A DNA stretch of 64,000 nt. Source: Streptomyces sp. AA1529 (lineage in GTDB: Bacteria > Actinomycetota > Actinomycetes > Streptomycetales > Streptomycetaceae). A model generated the notes under the pieces. That model was not told the origin of the DNA. It worked only from the letters and a program-made list of their open reading frames with translations, and did no database searches. Location of the stretch: positions 1 through 64,000 of the forward strand of contig NZ_ALAP01000107.1 in NCBI RefSeq assembly GCF_000280905.1, written 5' to 3'. Positions within the stretch are counted from its first letter, which is position 1. Each line of letters begins with the position of its first letter. The position numbers were made by a program, and so were the translations under genes. This document shows positions 48,555 through 58,487 of this stretch, piece by piece.

Positions 48555-49763
48555 TCATCCTCTGCCGGCCGCGGCGCCGGACGCTGCCGCGTCGAGGACG
48601 GCGGGCAGCGCGCTGACGAACGCGTCCGCCTCCTCCTCGCCGACGATCAGCGGCGGAGCGAGCCGGAGGACGTCCGGAGCGACCGCGTTCACCAGGAAGC
48701 CCGCGTCCTGCGCCGCCTGCTGCGCGTGCGGCGCGACCGGCTCGGTGAGCACGATACCCAGCAGCAGCCCCGCACCGCGGACCTGCGCGACCATGGGATG
48801 GCCCAGCCCGGCGACGCCGTCGCGCAGCCGGGCGCCGACCCGCTTGACGTGGTCGAGCAGTCCCTCGGCGGCGATGGTCTCCAGCACCGCGAGCCCGGCG
48901 GCGCAGGCGATGGGGTTGCCGCCGAAGGTGGAGCCGTGCTGGCCGGGCTCCAGCAGTTCGGCCGCGGCCCCGAAGGCCAGCACGGCGCCGAGCGGCAGCC
49001 CGCCGCCCAGCCCCTTGGCGAGGGTGACCACGTCCGGCTCGACGCCCTCGGCCTGGCAGGCCAGCCAGTGCCCCGTCCGGCCGATGCCGGTCTGGATCTC
49101 GTCCAGTACCAGCAGCGTCCCGGTGGCGGCGGTGATCTCGCGCGCTGCGGTCAGATAGCCCTCGGGCGGGACGACGACGCCGTTCTCGCCCTGGACCGGC
49201 TCGATGATCACGAAGGCCGTGTCCTCGGTGACCGCCGCGCGCAGCGCCTCCGCGTCGCCGTAGGGGACGTGGGTGACCTCGCCGGGCAGCGGGCGGAAGG
49301 GGTCCTGCTTGCCGGGCTGGCCGGTCAGCGCGAGGGCCCCCATGGTGCGGCCGTGGAAGCCGCCGTGGGTGGCGACCATGCCGGTGCGGCCGGTGCGCCG
49401 TCCGATCTTGAAGGCGGCTTCGACGGCCTCGGCCCCGGAGTTGGCGAAGTAGACCCGCCCCGGCCGGCCCGCGATCTCCAGCAGCTTCTCGGCGAGCAGC
49501 ACCGGCGGCTCGGCGATGAAGAGGTTGGAGACGTGGCCGAGGGTGGCGACCTGGTCGGAGACGGCCCGCACGACCGCCGGGTGCGCGGTGCCGAGCACGT
49601 TGACGGCGATGCCGCCGACGAAGTCGAGGTACTGCCTGCCCTCGGCGTCCCACAGCCTGCTGCCCTCGCCGTGGGTGAGGGGGATGCGCGGCGTGCCGTA
49701 GTTGTTCATCAGGGCGCCCTGCCACCGGCCGGTGAGGGCGGAGTTGTCGTGCGTGATGGTCAT
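48555..49763 (-). CDS. argD: Acetylornithine aminotransferase
   Basis: A 402-residue class III PLP transaminase converting N-acetylglutamate semialdehyde to N-acetylornithine. Landmarks are YFANSGAEAVEAAFKI (cofactor phosphate), VLDEIQTGIGRTG (pyridine Asp) and DVVTLAKGLGGGLPLGAV with the PLP lysine (about 250). ATG 49763 overlaps the argB stop (ATGA). It is the fourth gene of the arg operon. Confidence 0.97.
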   Translation of the reverse strand: MTITHDNSALTGRWQGALMNNYGTPRIPLTHGEGSRLWDAEGRQYLDFVGGIAVNVLGTAHPAVVRAVSDQVATLGHVSNLFIAEPPVLLAEKLLEIAGRPGRVYFANSGAEAVEAAFKIGRRTGRTGMVATHGGFHGRTMGALALTGQPGKQDPFRPLPGEVTHVPYGDAEALRAAVTEDTAFVIIEPVQGENGVVVPPEGYLTAAREITAATGTLLVLDEIQTGIGRTGHWLACQAEGVEPDVVTLAKGLGGGLPLGAVLAFGAAAELLEPGQHGSTFGGNPIACAAGLAVLETIAAEGLLDHVKRVGARLRDGVAGLGHPMVAQVRGAGLLLGIVLTEPVAPHAQQAAQDAGFLVNAVAPDVLRLAPPLIVGEEEADAFVSALPAVLDAAASGAAAGRG

Positions 49764-50731
49764 GCGGGGCCCTCCGCGTCGTCGTCCACGGTCAGCGGCG
49801 CGCCGGGCGGGGTGTGCCGCGGCGCGGGAACGGCGTCGGGCACGACCATCGTGCCGATGCCCTCGTCGGTGAAGATCTCCAGCAGGATGGAGTGCGGCAC
49901 CCGGCCGTCCAGCACCCGGGCGGTGTGCACTCCGTTGCGTACGGCGTGCAGGCAGCCCTCCATCTTGGGCACCATCCCGCTCGCCAGGTCGGGCAGCAGC
50001 TTCTCCAGCTCCGCGGCGGTCAACTCGCTGATCACGTCGTCGCTGTTCGGCCAGTCCGCGTACAGGCCCTCCACGTCGGTGAGCACCATCAGCGTCTCGG
50101 CACCCAGTGCCGCGGCGAGCGCGGCGGCGGCGGTGTCGGCGTTGACGTTGTAGACGTGGTCGTCGTCCGCGCTGCGGGCGATGGAGGAGATCACCGGGAT
50201 CCGGCCGTCCGCCAGCAGTGCCTCGATCGCCCCCGTCTGCACGGAGCTGATGCGGCCCACCCGGCCGAGGTCGACGGGCTCGCCGTCGACCTCGGCCAGA
50301 TGCTTGGTCGCCGCCATGATGTGGGCGTCCTCGCCGGTCATCCCGACGGCCAGCGGGCCGTGCTGGTTGAGCAGGTTGACCAGTTCGCGCTGGACCTGGC
50401 CCGCCAGCACCATCCGTACGACGTCCATGGTCTCGGGCGTGGTCACCCGCAGCCCGGCACGGAACTGCGACTCCAGTCCGAGCCGGTCGAGCTGCCTGCT
50501 GATCTGCGGGCCCCCGCCGTGCACGACCACGGGGCGCAGCCCGGCGTGCCGCAGGAAGACGACGTCCTGTGCGAAGGCCGCCTTCAGCTCCTCGTCCACC
50601 ATCGCGTTCCCGCCGAACTTGATGACGACGGTCTTTCCGTGGTGCCGGGTCAGCCAGGGCAGCGCCTCGACGAGGGTCTGGGCCTTGGGCAGCGCGGTGT
50701 GCCTGCGAGTGCTCGGCTTCCGGGTGCTCAT
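49760..50731 (-). CDS. argB: Acetylglutamate kinase
   Basis: A 323-residue amino-acid kinase that phosphorylates N-acetylglutamate. Motifs: VVIKFGGNAMVD (Lys, phosphate binding), VVVHGGGPQISRQLDRLGL, GMTGEDAHIM and LVLTDVEGLYADW-like MVLTDVEGLYADW. The C-terminal end carries an extra acidic tail (about 300-323). The arginine-sensing N-helix of inhibitable forms appears present (ALPKAQTLVEALPWLTRHHG), so feedback inhibition is plausible. Both ends overlap neighbours by 4 nt. Confidence 0.97.
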   Translation of the reverse strand: MSTRKPSTRRHTALPKAQTLVEALPWLTRHHGKTVVIKFGGNAMVDEELKAAFAQDVVFLRHAGLRPVVVHGGGPQISRQLDRLGLESQFRAGLRVTTPETMDVVRMVLAGQVQRELVNLLNQHGPLAVGMTGEDAHIMAATKHLAEVDGEPVDLGRVGRISSVQTGAIEALLADGRIPVISSIARSADDDHVYNVNADTAAAALAAALGAETLMVLTDVEGLYADWPNSDDVISELTAAELEKLLPDLASGMVPKMEGCLHAVRNGVHTARVLDGRVPHSILLEIFTDEGIGTMVVPDAVPAPRHTPPGAPLTVDDDAEGPA

Positions 50732-51900
50732 GACGAGTACGCGCTGTTCTCGTGGACGTAGTCGGCCGTCAGGTCGTTGGTCCAGATGACGGCGGACGCG
50801 GCTCCGGCGTGCAGGTCGGCGGTGATGCGGACCTCGCGGAAGCGCATGTCGACCTTGTTCCGGTCCTCGCCGACGGAGCCGCCGCGGCAGACCTGCACCC
50901 CGTTGATGGCCACGTCCAGCGCGTCGGGGTCGAAGGCCGCGTCGGTGGTGCCGATGGCGGCCAGCACCCGGCCCCAGTTGGGGTCCTCGCCGTGCACGGC
51001 GCACTTGAGGAGGTTGTTGCGCGCGATGGTGCGGCCCACCGTGACGGCCTCGTCCTCGTCGGCCGCGCCGACCACCTCGATCCGGATGTCCTTGGAGGCG
51101 CCCTCGGCGTCCCGGACGAGCTGCTGCCCCAGGTCGGCGCAGACCGCGCGGACCGCCTCGGCGAACCCGGCCGCCTCCGGCCGCACGCCGCTCGCGCCGG
51201 AGGCGAGCAGCAGCACCGTGTCGTTGGTGGACATGGCGCCGTCGGAGTCGATCCGGTCGAAAGTGGTGCGGGTGGCGGCGCGCAGCGCGGCGTCCAGCTC
51301 CTCGGCCGGCAGGTCGGCGTCGGTGGTCAGCACGACGAGCATGGTGGCCAGGCCCGGCGCGAGCATGCCCGCGCCCTTGGCCATCCCGCCCACCGTCCAG
51401 CCCGCGGGGTCGGAGACGACCGCGGTCTTGTGCACGGTGTCGGTCGTCTTGATGGCGAGGGCGGCTTTCTCGCCACCGTGCGCGGAGAGCGCGGCGGTGG
51501 CTGCCTCGACTCCGGGCAGCAGCGCGTCCATCGGCAGCCGCTCCCCGATCAGCCCGGTGGAGGCGACGGCGATCTCGGCGGCGCTGTGCTCGGTGCCGGT
51601 GGCGGAGGTCAGCGCCGCGGCGGTGCGCTCCGCGGTGGCGTGGGTGTCCTGGAAGCCGGGTGCGCCCGTGCAGGCGTTGGCGCCGCCGGAGTTGAGGAGG
51701 ACGGCGGAGACCCGGCCGCCCTTGAGCACCTGCTCGGACCAGAGCACCGGCGCCGCTTTGACGCGGTTGGCGGTGAAGACTCCGGCCGCGGCCTGGCGCG
51801 GCCCGGTGTTGACGACGAGCGCGAGGTCGGGGGACCCGCTCTGCTTGATTCCGGCGGCGATGCCCGCGGCCGTGAATCCGCCGGCCGCTGTGACGCTCAT
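50728..51900 (-). CDS. argJ: Glutamate N-acetyltransferase (ornithine acetyltransferase)
   Basis: A 390-residue self-cleaving enzyme that transfers acetyl from N-acetylornithine to glutamate, recycling the acetyl group. The autocleavage site is in KGAGMLAPGLATMLVVLTTD: cleavage before the Thr of ATML exposes the nucleophile. It also shows TANRVKAAPV and NSGGANACTG. It is usually encoded between argC and argB in actinobacteria, as here. ATG 51900 overlaps the argC stop. Whether it also uses acetyl-CoA (bifunctional form) cannot be told. Confidence 0.97.
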   Translation of the reverse strand: MSVTAAGGFTAAGIAAGIKQSGSPDLALVVNTGPRQAAAGVFTANRVKAAPVLWSEQVLKGGRVSAVLLNSGGANACTGAPGFQDTHATAERTAAALTSATGTEHSAAEIAVASTGLIGERLPMDALLPGVEAATAALSAHGGEKAALAIKTTDTVHKTAVVSDPAGWTVGGMAKGAGMLAPGLATMLVVLTTDADLPAEELDAALRAATRTTFDRIDSDGAMSTNDTVLLLASGASGVRPEAAGFAEAVRAVCADLGQQLVRDAEGASKDIRIEVVGAADEDEAVTVGRTIARNNLLKCAVHGEDPNWGRVLAAIGTTDAAFDPDALDVAINGVQVCRGGSVGEDRNKVDMRFREVRITADLHAGAASAVIWTNDLTADYVHENSAYSS

Positions 51901-52925
51901 GGTGCGACTCCGATCGTGGAAAGTCCCAGTCCCTCGTCCAGGCCGAGGGCGATGTTCATGCTCTGCACGGCACCGCCCGCGGTGCCCTTGGTGAGGTTGT
52001 CGACCGCGCTGACGACGACGATCCGGTCCGCCTCCGGGTCCCGGGTGACCTGGAGGTGCACCGAGTTGGACCCCTGCACGGCGGCGGTGGCGGGCCACTG
52101 CCCCTCCGGGAGCAGGGTGACGAAGGGCTCGTCCTGGTACGCCTTCTCGTAGGCGGCCCGCACCTGCTCCGCGGTGGTGCCGGGGGCGGTCTTGGCGGAG
52201 CAGGTGGCGAGGATGCCGCGCGGCATCGGGGCGAGCGTCGGGGTGAAGGAGACGGTGACCCGGCGTCCGGCGGCCGCCGAGAGGTTCTGGACCATCTCGG
52301 GGGTGTGCCGGTGGGTGCCGCCGACCCCGTACGGACTCATCGAGCCCATGACCTCGCTGCCGAGCAGGTGCGGCTTGAGGGCCTTGCCGGCGCCGGAGGT
52401 GCCGGTCGCCGCGACGACCACGGCCTCGGGTTCGGCGAGGCCGGCCGCGTAGGCGGGCGCGAGCGCGAGGGAGACGGCGGTGGGGTAGCAGCCGGGGACG
52501 GCGATCCGCCGGGTGCCGCGCAGCGCCGCACGGGCGCCGGGGAGTTCCGGCAGGCCGTAGGGCCAGGTGCCGGCGTGCGGGGTGCCGTAGAAACGCTCCC
52601 AGGCGGCGGCGTCGGCCAGCCGGAAGTCCGCGCCGCAGTCGACGATCAGCGTCTCGTCGCCGAGCTGCTCGGCGACGGCCGCCGACTGCCCGTGCGGGAG
52701 GGCGAGGAAGACCACGTCGTGGCCGCGCAGCAGCTCCGCGGTGGTCTCCTCCAGTATCCGGTCCGCGTACGGGACCAGGTGCGGCTGGAGGGTGCCGAAC
52801 CGCTGTCCGGCGTTGCTGTTCCCGGTCAGCGCCCCGACCTCGACCTGCGGATGCCCGGCGAGCAGGCGCAGCACCTCACCACCCGCGTACCCGCTCGCTC
52901 CCGCCACTGCCGTGCGCACTGCCAT
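51897..52925 (-). CDS. argC: N-acetyl-gamma-glutamyl-phosphate reductase
   Basis: A 342-residue NADPH-dependent reductase and first gene of the operon. The Rossmann start is RTAVAGASGYAGGEVLRLLAG, the catalytic Cys lies in IAVPGCYPTAVSL (about 145), and the His is in GVGGTHRHTPE. GAGGAGGAGG lies directly before ATG 52925. A promoter with overlapping ARG boxes is immediately upstream. Confidence 0.98.
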   Translation of the reverse strand: MAVRTAVAGASGYAGGEVLRLLAGHPQVEVGALTGNSNAGQRFGTLQPHLVPYADRILEETTAELLRGHDVVFLALPHGQSAAVAEQLGDETLIVDCGADFRLADAAAWERFYGTPHAGTWPYGLPELPGARAALRGTRRIAVPGCYPTAVSLALAPAYAAGLAEPEAVVVAATGTSGAGKALKPHLLGSEVMGSMSPYGVGGTHRHTPEMVQNLSAAAGRRVTVSFTPTLAPMPRGILATCSAKTAPGTTAEQVRAAYEKAYQDEPFVTLLPEGQWPATAAVQGSNSVHLQVTRDPEADRIVVVSAVDNLTKGTAGGAVQSMNIALGLDEGLGLSTIGVAP

Positions 52926-52944
52926 GAGACCTCCTCCTCGAAGG

Positions 52945-52979
52945 CATGACTATACGCAGGGCAGCAGTTTTATGCAATG
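52945..52979 (-). promoter_or_regulatory. argC promoter with overlapping ARG boxes
   Basis: On the minus strand TTGCAT (52977-52972), 17-nt spacer, TATAGT (52954-52949). Two ARG-box-like sequences cover it: TTGCATAAAACTGC over the -35 and TGCGTATAGTCATG over the -10, centres about 18 bp apart. The 5' leader would be about 17 nt. Confidence 0.7.
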
Positions 52980-53014
52980 AATCGTGTGATCAACCGCCCG
53001 AGGCCGACGCCCGC

Positions 53015-53426
53015 ATGCCCGGCCGGGCCCACCATGCCGCCCGCGGCGTCCTGGAACACGTCCCGGCCCGGCACGGCCTCGCCTTCGGGCAGCAGGTGAC
53101 CCTGCGCACCCTCGTCGCCGCCCGTACTCCGCTGACGGCGGACGACGCCGTCGCCCGGGTCCGGGGCTCCCTCAAGGCCGCTCCGAGTCGACATCCGCGC
53201 CACTCTCGACGCACTGGCAGCCAGGCAGTCGGTCCTCGCGGACGACGCGCTCCTTCGCCCCGCGGACGCGGGGCGCGAGCTGCTCGCCGCAGTCGGAGCG
53301 GAGACCGCGCCCCTCGCCGCCCGCATCTGGGGCGGGACACCGGACGAGGACCCGGCGGGCGCCGGCCGCGTCCTCGCGCCGGCCACCGAGCGGGCCGACG
53401 CGCAGCTCGCGGAGCTGACCGCCTGA
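53015..53426 (+). pseudogene. Frameshifted MarR-type winged-helix regulator
   Basis: The first half reads in one frame (ATG 53015, ARHGLAFGQQVTLRTLVAAR, then TPLTADDAVARVRGSLKAAP). From about 53187 the continuation lies in another frame (VDIRATLDALAARQSVLADD, then GRELLAAVGAETAPLAARIW, ending AQLAELTA at 53426). Joined, the two parts give a plausible winged-helix protein of about 137 residues of the small streptomycete MarR-like type. One extra base near 53180-53187 would explain it. It is divergent from argC and followed by a strong hairpin. It may be a true pseudogene or a sequencing error. Confidence 0.7.
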
Positions 53427-53473
53427 CCGCCTGACCGGCTGACCGCCGACGGCCGGGACGCCGCGCCGGTGGC

Positions 53474-53519
53474 CCGGAGTGTTCCAGCCGGCGTGTGCAC
53501 GCCGGCCGGAACACTCCGG
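53474..53519. terminator. Large hairpin between MarR pseudogene and hydrolase
   Basis: A 22-bp inverted repeat with one mismatch (53474-53495 with 53498-53519). It sits between convergent genes and could terminate both. Confidence 0.75.
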
Positions 53520-53608
53520 CACAGGGCAGCGGCGCGACCCCCGTCGGCCGCCGGTACCCGCGCAGCGCCCGGCCCGCTACCGCTGCCGGGTGGCCGGCCG
53601 CCGCTGCC

Positions 53609-54343
53609 TCACCCCAGGTGGCGGGTGAAGAACCGGGCCGCGGCCTCCCCGGCGAACTGCGGGACGCCCGTGTGACCGCCCATGTTGGCGTGCAGGGACT
53701 TCTCCTCGGAGCCGAAGGCGTCGAACAGGTCCAGGGCCGCCTGCCGGTCGTTGCCCTCGTCGTCCCACTGCAACAGGACGTGCAGCGGAACGGTGACCCG
53801 GCGGGCCTCCTCGAACATGACGCGCGGTATGAGGCTCCCGGCGAAGAGGACGGCGGCCGCGATGCGCGGCTCGACGACCGCGAGCCGGATGCCGACGGAG
53901 ATCACTCCCCCCGAATACCCGACCGGGCCGCCGATCCCGGGCAGCGCCAACAGGGCGTCCAAGGCGGCCCGCCATTCCGGGACGGCCTCCTCGACGAGCG
54001 GGAGGACCAGGGCGTCGATGATCTCCTCGTCGACCGGACGACCGGCCTCCTTGGCCCGGCGCAGGTCGGCGCGGGCCTGTTCGAGCACGGGCAGGCGGGG
54101 CCGGTCGCCGCTGCCGGGGAGTTCGACGGTGGCCGTGGCGAACCCGTCCGCCGCGGCGTGCCGGGCCCGCGCCGCCAGCCGCGGGTACATCCTGCGCAGT
54201 CCGAGCGTGGGGTGGCCCAGCAGGATCAGCGGGACCGGTGCGGAGGCGGCGGTGGGTGTCCACAGGATGCCGGGGATCCCGTCGAGGGTGAATTCGCGTT
54301 CGAGGACGCCGCCGTCCAGGGGCTGTTCGGAGGTGAAACGCAT
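53609..54343 (-). CDS. Dienelactone hydrolase-like alpha/beta hydrolase
   Basis: A 244-residue cytoplasmic hydrolase. The segment VPLILLGHPTLGLRRMYPRLAAR starts the fold, the nucleophile elbow is GPVGYSGGVISVGI (GYSGG, about 142-150), the acid region is VLLQWDDEGN and the His is in LHANMGGHTGVPQF. This pattern fits the dienelactone hydrolase/prolyl-oligopeptidase-like group. AAAGG precedes ATG 54343. The substrate is unknown. Confidence 0.86.
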   Translation of the reverse strand: MRFTSEQPLDGGVLEREFTLDGIPGILWTPTAASAPVPLILLGHPTLGLRRMYPRLAARARHAAADGFATATVELPGSGDRPRLPVLEQARADLRRAKEAGRPVDEEIIDALVLPLVEEAVPEWRAALDALLALPGIGGPVGYSGGVISVGIRLAVVEPRIAAAVLFAGSLIPRVMFEEARRVTVPLHVLLQWDDEGNDRQAALDLFDAFGSEEKSLHANMGGHTGVPQFAGEAAARFFTRHLG

Positions 54344-54524
54344 GGTCGTGCCTTTCGGGAGTGCGCGTGATCGGCGCTCCCGGACGACCTATCGCCCGAC
54401 CGTGACCCCGGAGGGGAGCACCCATGTCGAAACGTTCACGGGTACCACCTCCTCGCTCCTCGCACGGCCGACGGAAACATAGCAACGGCCGCGACGGGGC
54501 CGCCAAGGGTTTTCCGTGCCGGTG

Positions 54525-55217
54525 TCACGCGGGCGGCTGCGGGAGCTTGGCGGCCACGGCGTCGAGGACCCATTCCAGGCCGTTCGCGAAAGACGTCCCG
54601 GCGTCCACCTCCGTGCCGTCGTGCACGGCCTTGGCGAGTGCCGGGAAGCGGCCGGTGGCGAGCATCTTCGTCACATGCGGACCGTGGGCGCGCTGCCAGT
54701 CGCGGTCGGACAGGCCGGTGGCGCGCTCGGCCCGCAGGTTCGCGACCTCGCGCCTGATCGCGCCGGTGGTGTAGTCGCCGACGGTCTCCACGGCCCGCAT
54801 GACGGTGTCGAGGCCGGCGAGGCCGTCGAGCGCCGACAGCCTGGCCTCGGTCACGGCGAGGCCGTTCGGACCGAGGGACGGACGACCGCCGAGCAGGTCG
54901 GCGAGCCATTCGTGGCGGAGCGCTGCCCGCCTGGTGCGGTGGGCGAGGACGCGCAGCGCCTCGCGCCAGTCGCCGGGCTGCTCGTCGGGGAGGATCTCGC
55001 CCTGCACCTCGTCCACCATGAGGTCGAACAGCTCCTCCTTGGTGGAGATGTAGCGGTACAGCCGCATCGGTCCGGCGTCCAGCCGGGCGGCGACCTTGCG
55101 CAACGACACCGCTTCCAGCCCGCCCTCGTCGGCCAGCGCGACGGCGGCGGCGACGATCCGCTCGCGGTCTAGCGGCACGGGGCGAGTCGGCGGTTCCGGC
55201 CGGTCCCACACAGTCAT
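54525..55217 (-). CDS. TetR-family repressor (TetR class C-terminal domain)
   Basis: A 230-residue TetR protein. The helix-turn-helix is at about 19-62 (RIVAAAVALADEGGLEAVSL, KVAARLDAGPMRLYRYISTK). The long C-terminal domain (about 70-230) resembles the true tetracycline-repressor type. TAGAGT lies 6 nt before ATG 55217 (leaderless pattern). It is divergent from the FAD monooxygenase with only 53 bp between, so it probably regulates that gene and itself. Confidence 0.92.
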   Translation of the reverse strand: MTVWDRPEPPTRPVPLDRERIVAAAVALADEGGLEAVSLRKVAARLDAGPMRLYRYISTKEELFDLMVDEVQGEILPDEQPGDWREALRVLAHRTRRAALRHEWLADLLGGRPSLGPNGLAVTEARLSALDGLAGLDTVMRAVETVGDYTTGAIRREVANLRAERATGLSDRDWQRAHGPHVTKMLATGRFPALAKAVHDGTEVDAGTSFANGLEWVLDAVAAKLPQPPA

Positions 55218-55255
55218 GGGGACACTCTACTGTTGCGATACGCCGTAGCGGCGCA

Positions 55256-55266
55256 ATACAGTGTAT
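55256..55266. promoter_or_regulatory. Candidate TetR operator in the divergent promoter
   Basis: ATACA-G-TGTAT, a perfect 5-1-5 palindrome, contains the -10-like TACAGT of the monooxygenase gene. A larger imperfect palindrome (TTGCG...CGCAA, 55232-55256) lies beside it, towards the tetR start. Confidence 0.5.
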
Positions 55267-55270
55267 CGAC

Positions 55271-56389
55271 ATGAGCTATCGTATCGCAGTGGCCGGAGGC
55301 GGCCCTGCCGGTCTGACCTTCGCCCGCGTCCTGCACCGCCACGGCCACCCCGTCACCGTCCTCGAACGCGACCCCTCCCCCGACGCGCGTCCCCCGGGCG
55401 GCACGCTGGACCTGCACGAAGGACTGGGCCAGCGCGCACTGGAGAAGGCGGGGCTGCTGGCCGAGTTCCGGACGGTGTCCCGGCCCGAGGGGCAGGCCAT
55501 GCGCATCCTGGAACCGGACGGGACCGTGCTGCGCGACTGGCAGCCCCACCCGGACGAGCGGGCCAATCCCGAGATCGACCGCGGCCGGCTCCGCGACCTG
55601 CTGCTCGGCCCACTGGACGTGCGCTGGGGGCAGGGCGTGACGCAGGTGGTGCCCGGGATGCGGGACGGTGTACGGGTCCGCCTCGCGGACGGGCGGGAGG
55701 AGACGTTCGACCTCGTGATCGGCGCGGACGGCGCCTGGTCCCGGACCCGCGCGGCGGTCTCGCCGGTGACGCCGCACTACACCGGCGTCACCTTCGTCGA
55801 GACCTCCCTGGACGACATCGACACCCGCCACCCCGACCTCGCCCGGCTGGTCGGCGACGGCGCGATGGCCGTGTACGGCGTGAACCGGGCCCTCGTCGCG
55901 CAGCGGAACAGCGGCGGCCACGTCAAGGTGTACGCCCAGTTCCGCGCACCGCTGGACTGGCACACCGGCCTGGACCTCGCCGACGGGGAGGCGGTACGCG
56001 CGCATCTGCTGACGCTGTTCGACGGCTGGGCCGATCCCGTCCTCGACTTCGTCCGCCGCGGCAGCGCCTTCGTCCACCGCCCGCTGTACGTCCTGCCCGT
56101 GTCCCACACCTGGACGCACGTCCCCGGGGTGACGCTGCTGGGCGACGCCGCCCATCTGATGCCCCCGCTGGGGGCGGGCGCGAACCTCGCGATGCTGGAG
56201 GGCGCCGAACTCGCCGAGTCCCTCGCCACCGGTTCCGGGGATCCGGAGGAGGCCGTCCGCGCCCACGAGGAACGCATGTGGGCCCGAGCCGGCAGATGGG
56301 CGGAGCTGACCACGGCCGGCCTGGAACGCCTCGTGAGTCCGGACCCGGCCCGCGCCGTCGCCCTCTTCGACGAAGTCCAGCCGTCCTGA
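55271..56389 (+). CDS. FAD-dependent monooxygenase (TetX-like aromatic hydroxylase)
   Basis: A 372-residue group A flavin monooxygenase. Motifs: IAVAGGGPAGLTFARVLHRHG (GxGxxG, FAD ADP), DLVIGADGAWSRTR (DG motif, about 148-161) and VTLLGDAAHLMPPLGAGANLAM (GD motif, about 284-305). The overall pattern resembles TetX and related hydroxylases that oxidise polycyclic aromatics. The divergent TetR neighbour makes an inducible detoxification or tailoring role likely, but the substrate is not known. ATG 55271. Confidence 0.92.
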   Translation: MSYRIAVAGGGPAGLTFARVLHRHGHPVTVLERDPSPDARPPGGTLDLHEGLGQRALEKAGLLAEFRTVSRPEGQAMRILEPDGTVLRDWQPHPDERANPEIDRGRLRDLLLGPLDVRWGQGVTQVVPGMRDGVRVRLADGREETFDLVIGADGAWSRTRAAVSPVTPHYTGVTFVETSLDDIDTRHPDLARLVGDGAMAVYGVNRALVAQRNSGGHVKVYAQFRAPLDWHTGLDLADGEAVRAHLLTLFDGWADPVLDFVRRGSAFVHRPLYVLPVSHTWTHVPGVTLLGDAAHLMPPLGAGANLAMLEGAELAESLATGSGDPEEAVRAHEERMWARAGRWAELTTAGLERLVSPDPARAVALFDEVQPS

Positions 56390-56432
56390 CCGGCGCGGGC
56401 GGGTCCACCGCCCGCGCCGCCGGCCGGCCCCG

Positions 56433-56460
56433 CTGTGCGGGGCCCGCTGTGCGGGGCCCG
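56433..56460. repeat. 14-bp tandem repeat
   Basis: Two perfect copies of CTGTGCGGGGCCCG in the 118 bp between monooxygenase and methyltransferase genes. Confidence 0.85.
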
Positions 56461-56507
56461 GAAAAATGCCTCGCACGGCCGGCTGCCCCGCCGTGATACT
56501 GCCCCGC

Positions 56508-57215
56508 ATGCCTTCCTTCTCCGACTTCGACACCCGCGGCTACCGGACCGTGGATGTGGCCACCGGCTACGGCCGGTGGGTCAGCACGTACGAGGACACC
56601 GTCGAGGACGTGATGGACCTCGCGCTGCTGGCCGAACTGACGGTGCCCACCTGGAGCGGGGTGCGGCGCACGGCCGACCTGGGCTGCGGCACCGGGCGGA
56701 CCGGCGCGTGGCTGCGACAGCGGGGCGTCACCGGCACGCTCGACGGGGTCGACCTCACCCCGCAGATGCTGGAGCGGGCCCGTGCCAGGGGCGCACACGA
56801 CCGGCTCCAGGAAGGCGATGTGCGCGCCACCGGGCTGGAGTCGGGCGCCTACGACCTGGTGATCTCCTCGCTCATCGACGAGCACCTGCCCGATCTGCGG
56901 CCGTACTACCAGGAGGCCCGGCGGCTGGCGGCCCCGGGCGCGCACTGCGTGGTCGTCGCCTTCCACCCGCACTTCATCATGGCCTCCGGCATGCCCACCC
57001 ACTTCACCGACGCCTCCGGCGAGGACATCGCCATCGAGACCCACGTCCATCTGCTCAGCGACCACGTGGCGGCGGGACTGGGCGCCGGGTGGCGGCTCGT
57101 GGAGATGCGCGAGGGCATCGTCGACGAGCAGTGGCTGGCCCGCAAACCGAAGTGGGCGAAGTTCCGCAACCACCCCGTCTCGGCCGCGCTGGTGTGGGCG
57201 CGGGAAGACGGCTGA
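56508..57215 (+). CDS. Class I SAM-dependent methyltransferase
   Basis: A 235-residue methyltransferase. Motif I is TADLGCGTGRTGAWL (about 57-71), post-I LDGVDLTPQMLERAR, motif II AYDLVISSLIDEHLPDL, motif III ARRLAAPGAHCVVVAF. It is of the Methyltransf_11/25 type, so the substrate is probably small. GATACT lies 7 nt before ATG 56508 with no Shine-Dalgarno, so it may be leaderless. It lies downstream of the monooxygenase, separated by 118 bp including the tandem repeat. Confidence 0.9.
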   Translation: MPSFSDFDTRGYRTVDVATGYGRWVSTYEDTVEDVMDLALLAELTVPTWSGVRRTADLGCGTGRTGAWLRQRGVTGTLDGVDLTPQMLERARARGAHDRLQEGDVRATGLESGAYDLVISSLIDEHLPDLRPYYQEARRLAAPGAHCVVVAFHPHFIMASGMPTHFTDASGEDIAIETHVHLLSDHVAAGLGAGWRLVEMREGIVDEQWLARKPKWAKFRNHPVSAALVWAREDG

Positions 57216-57363
57216 GCACCACGCGCACGGTGGGCCGGACGACGGGCGCGGCGGGGTCTGCCTCGGAGCACGCTCCAGCGCCCGGCGTCCCCGGCGGATC
57301 GCACGGAGCGCCTGGCCGGCATCCGTTCACCGCGTTTCTCTTTCCCCTTCAGGAGGTACCGAC

Positions 57364-58347
<984 letters not shown>

Positions 58348-58487
58348 GCGGCGGCCGGCCGGTGGCCGTGCGGGGTACGGCGCGGACGGCGGCGGGCGCC
58401 GGGAGGGCCGCACACGTCGCGGCTGCGGGCCGGACCGGAGGGGGCGCTCCGCATACGGATCGCGGCCGCGGTCCGGGGCGCCGCGGA

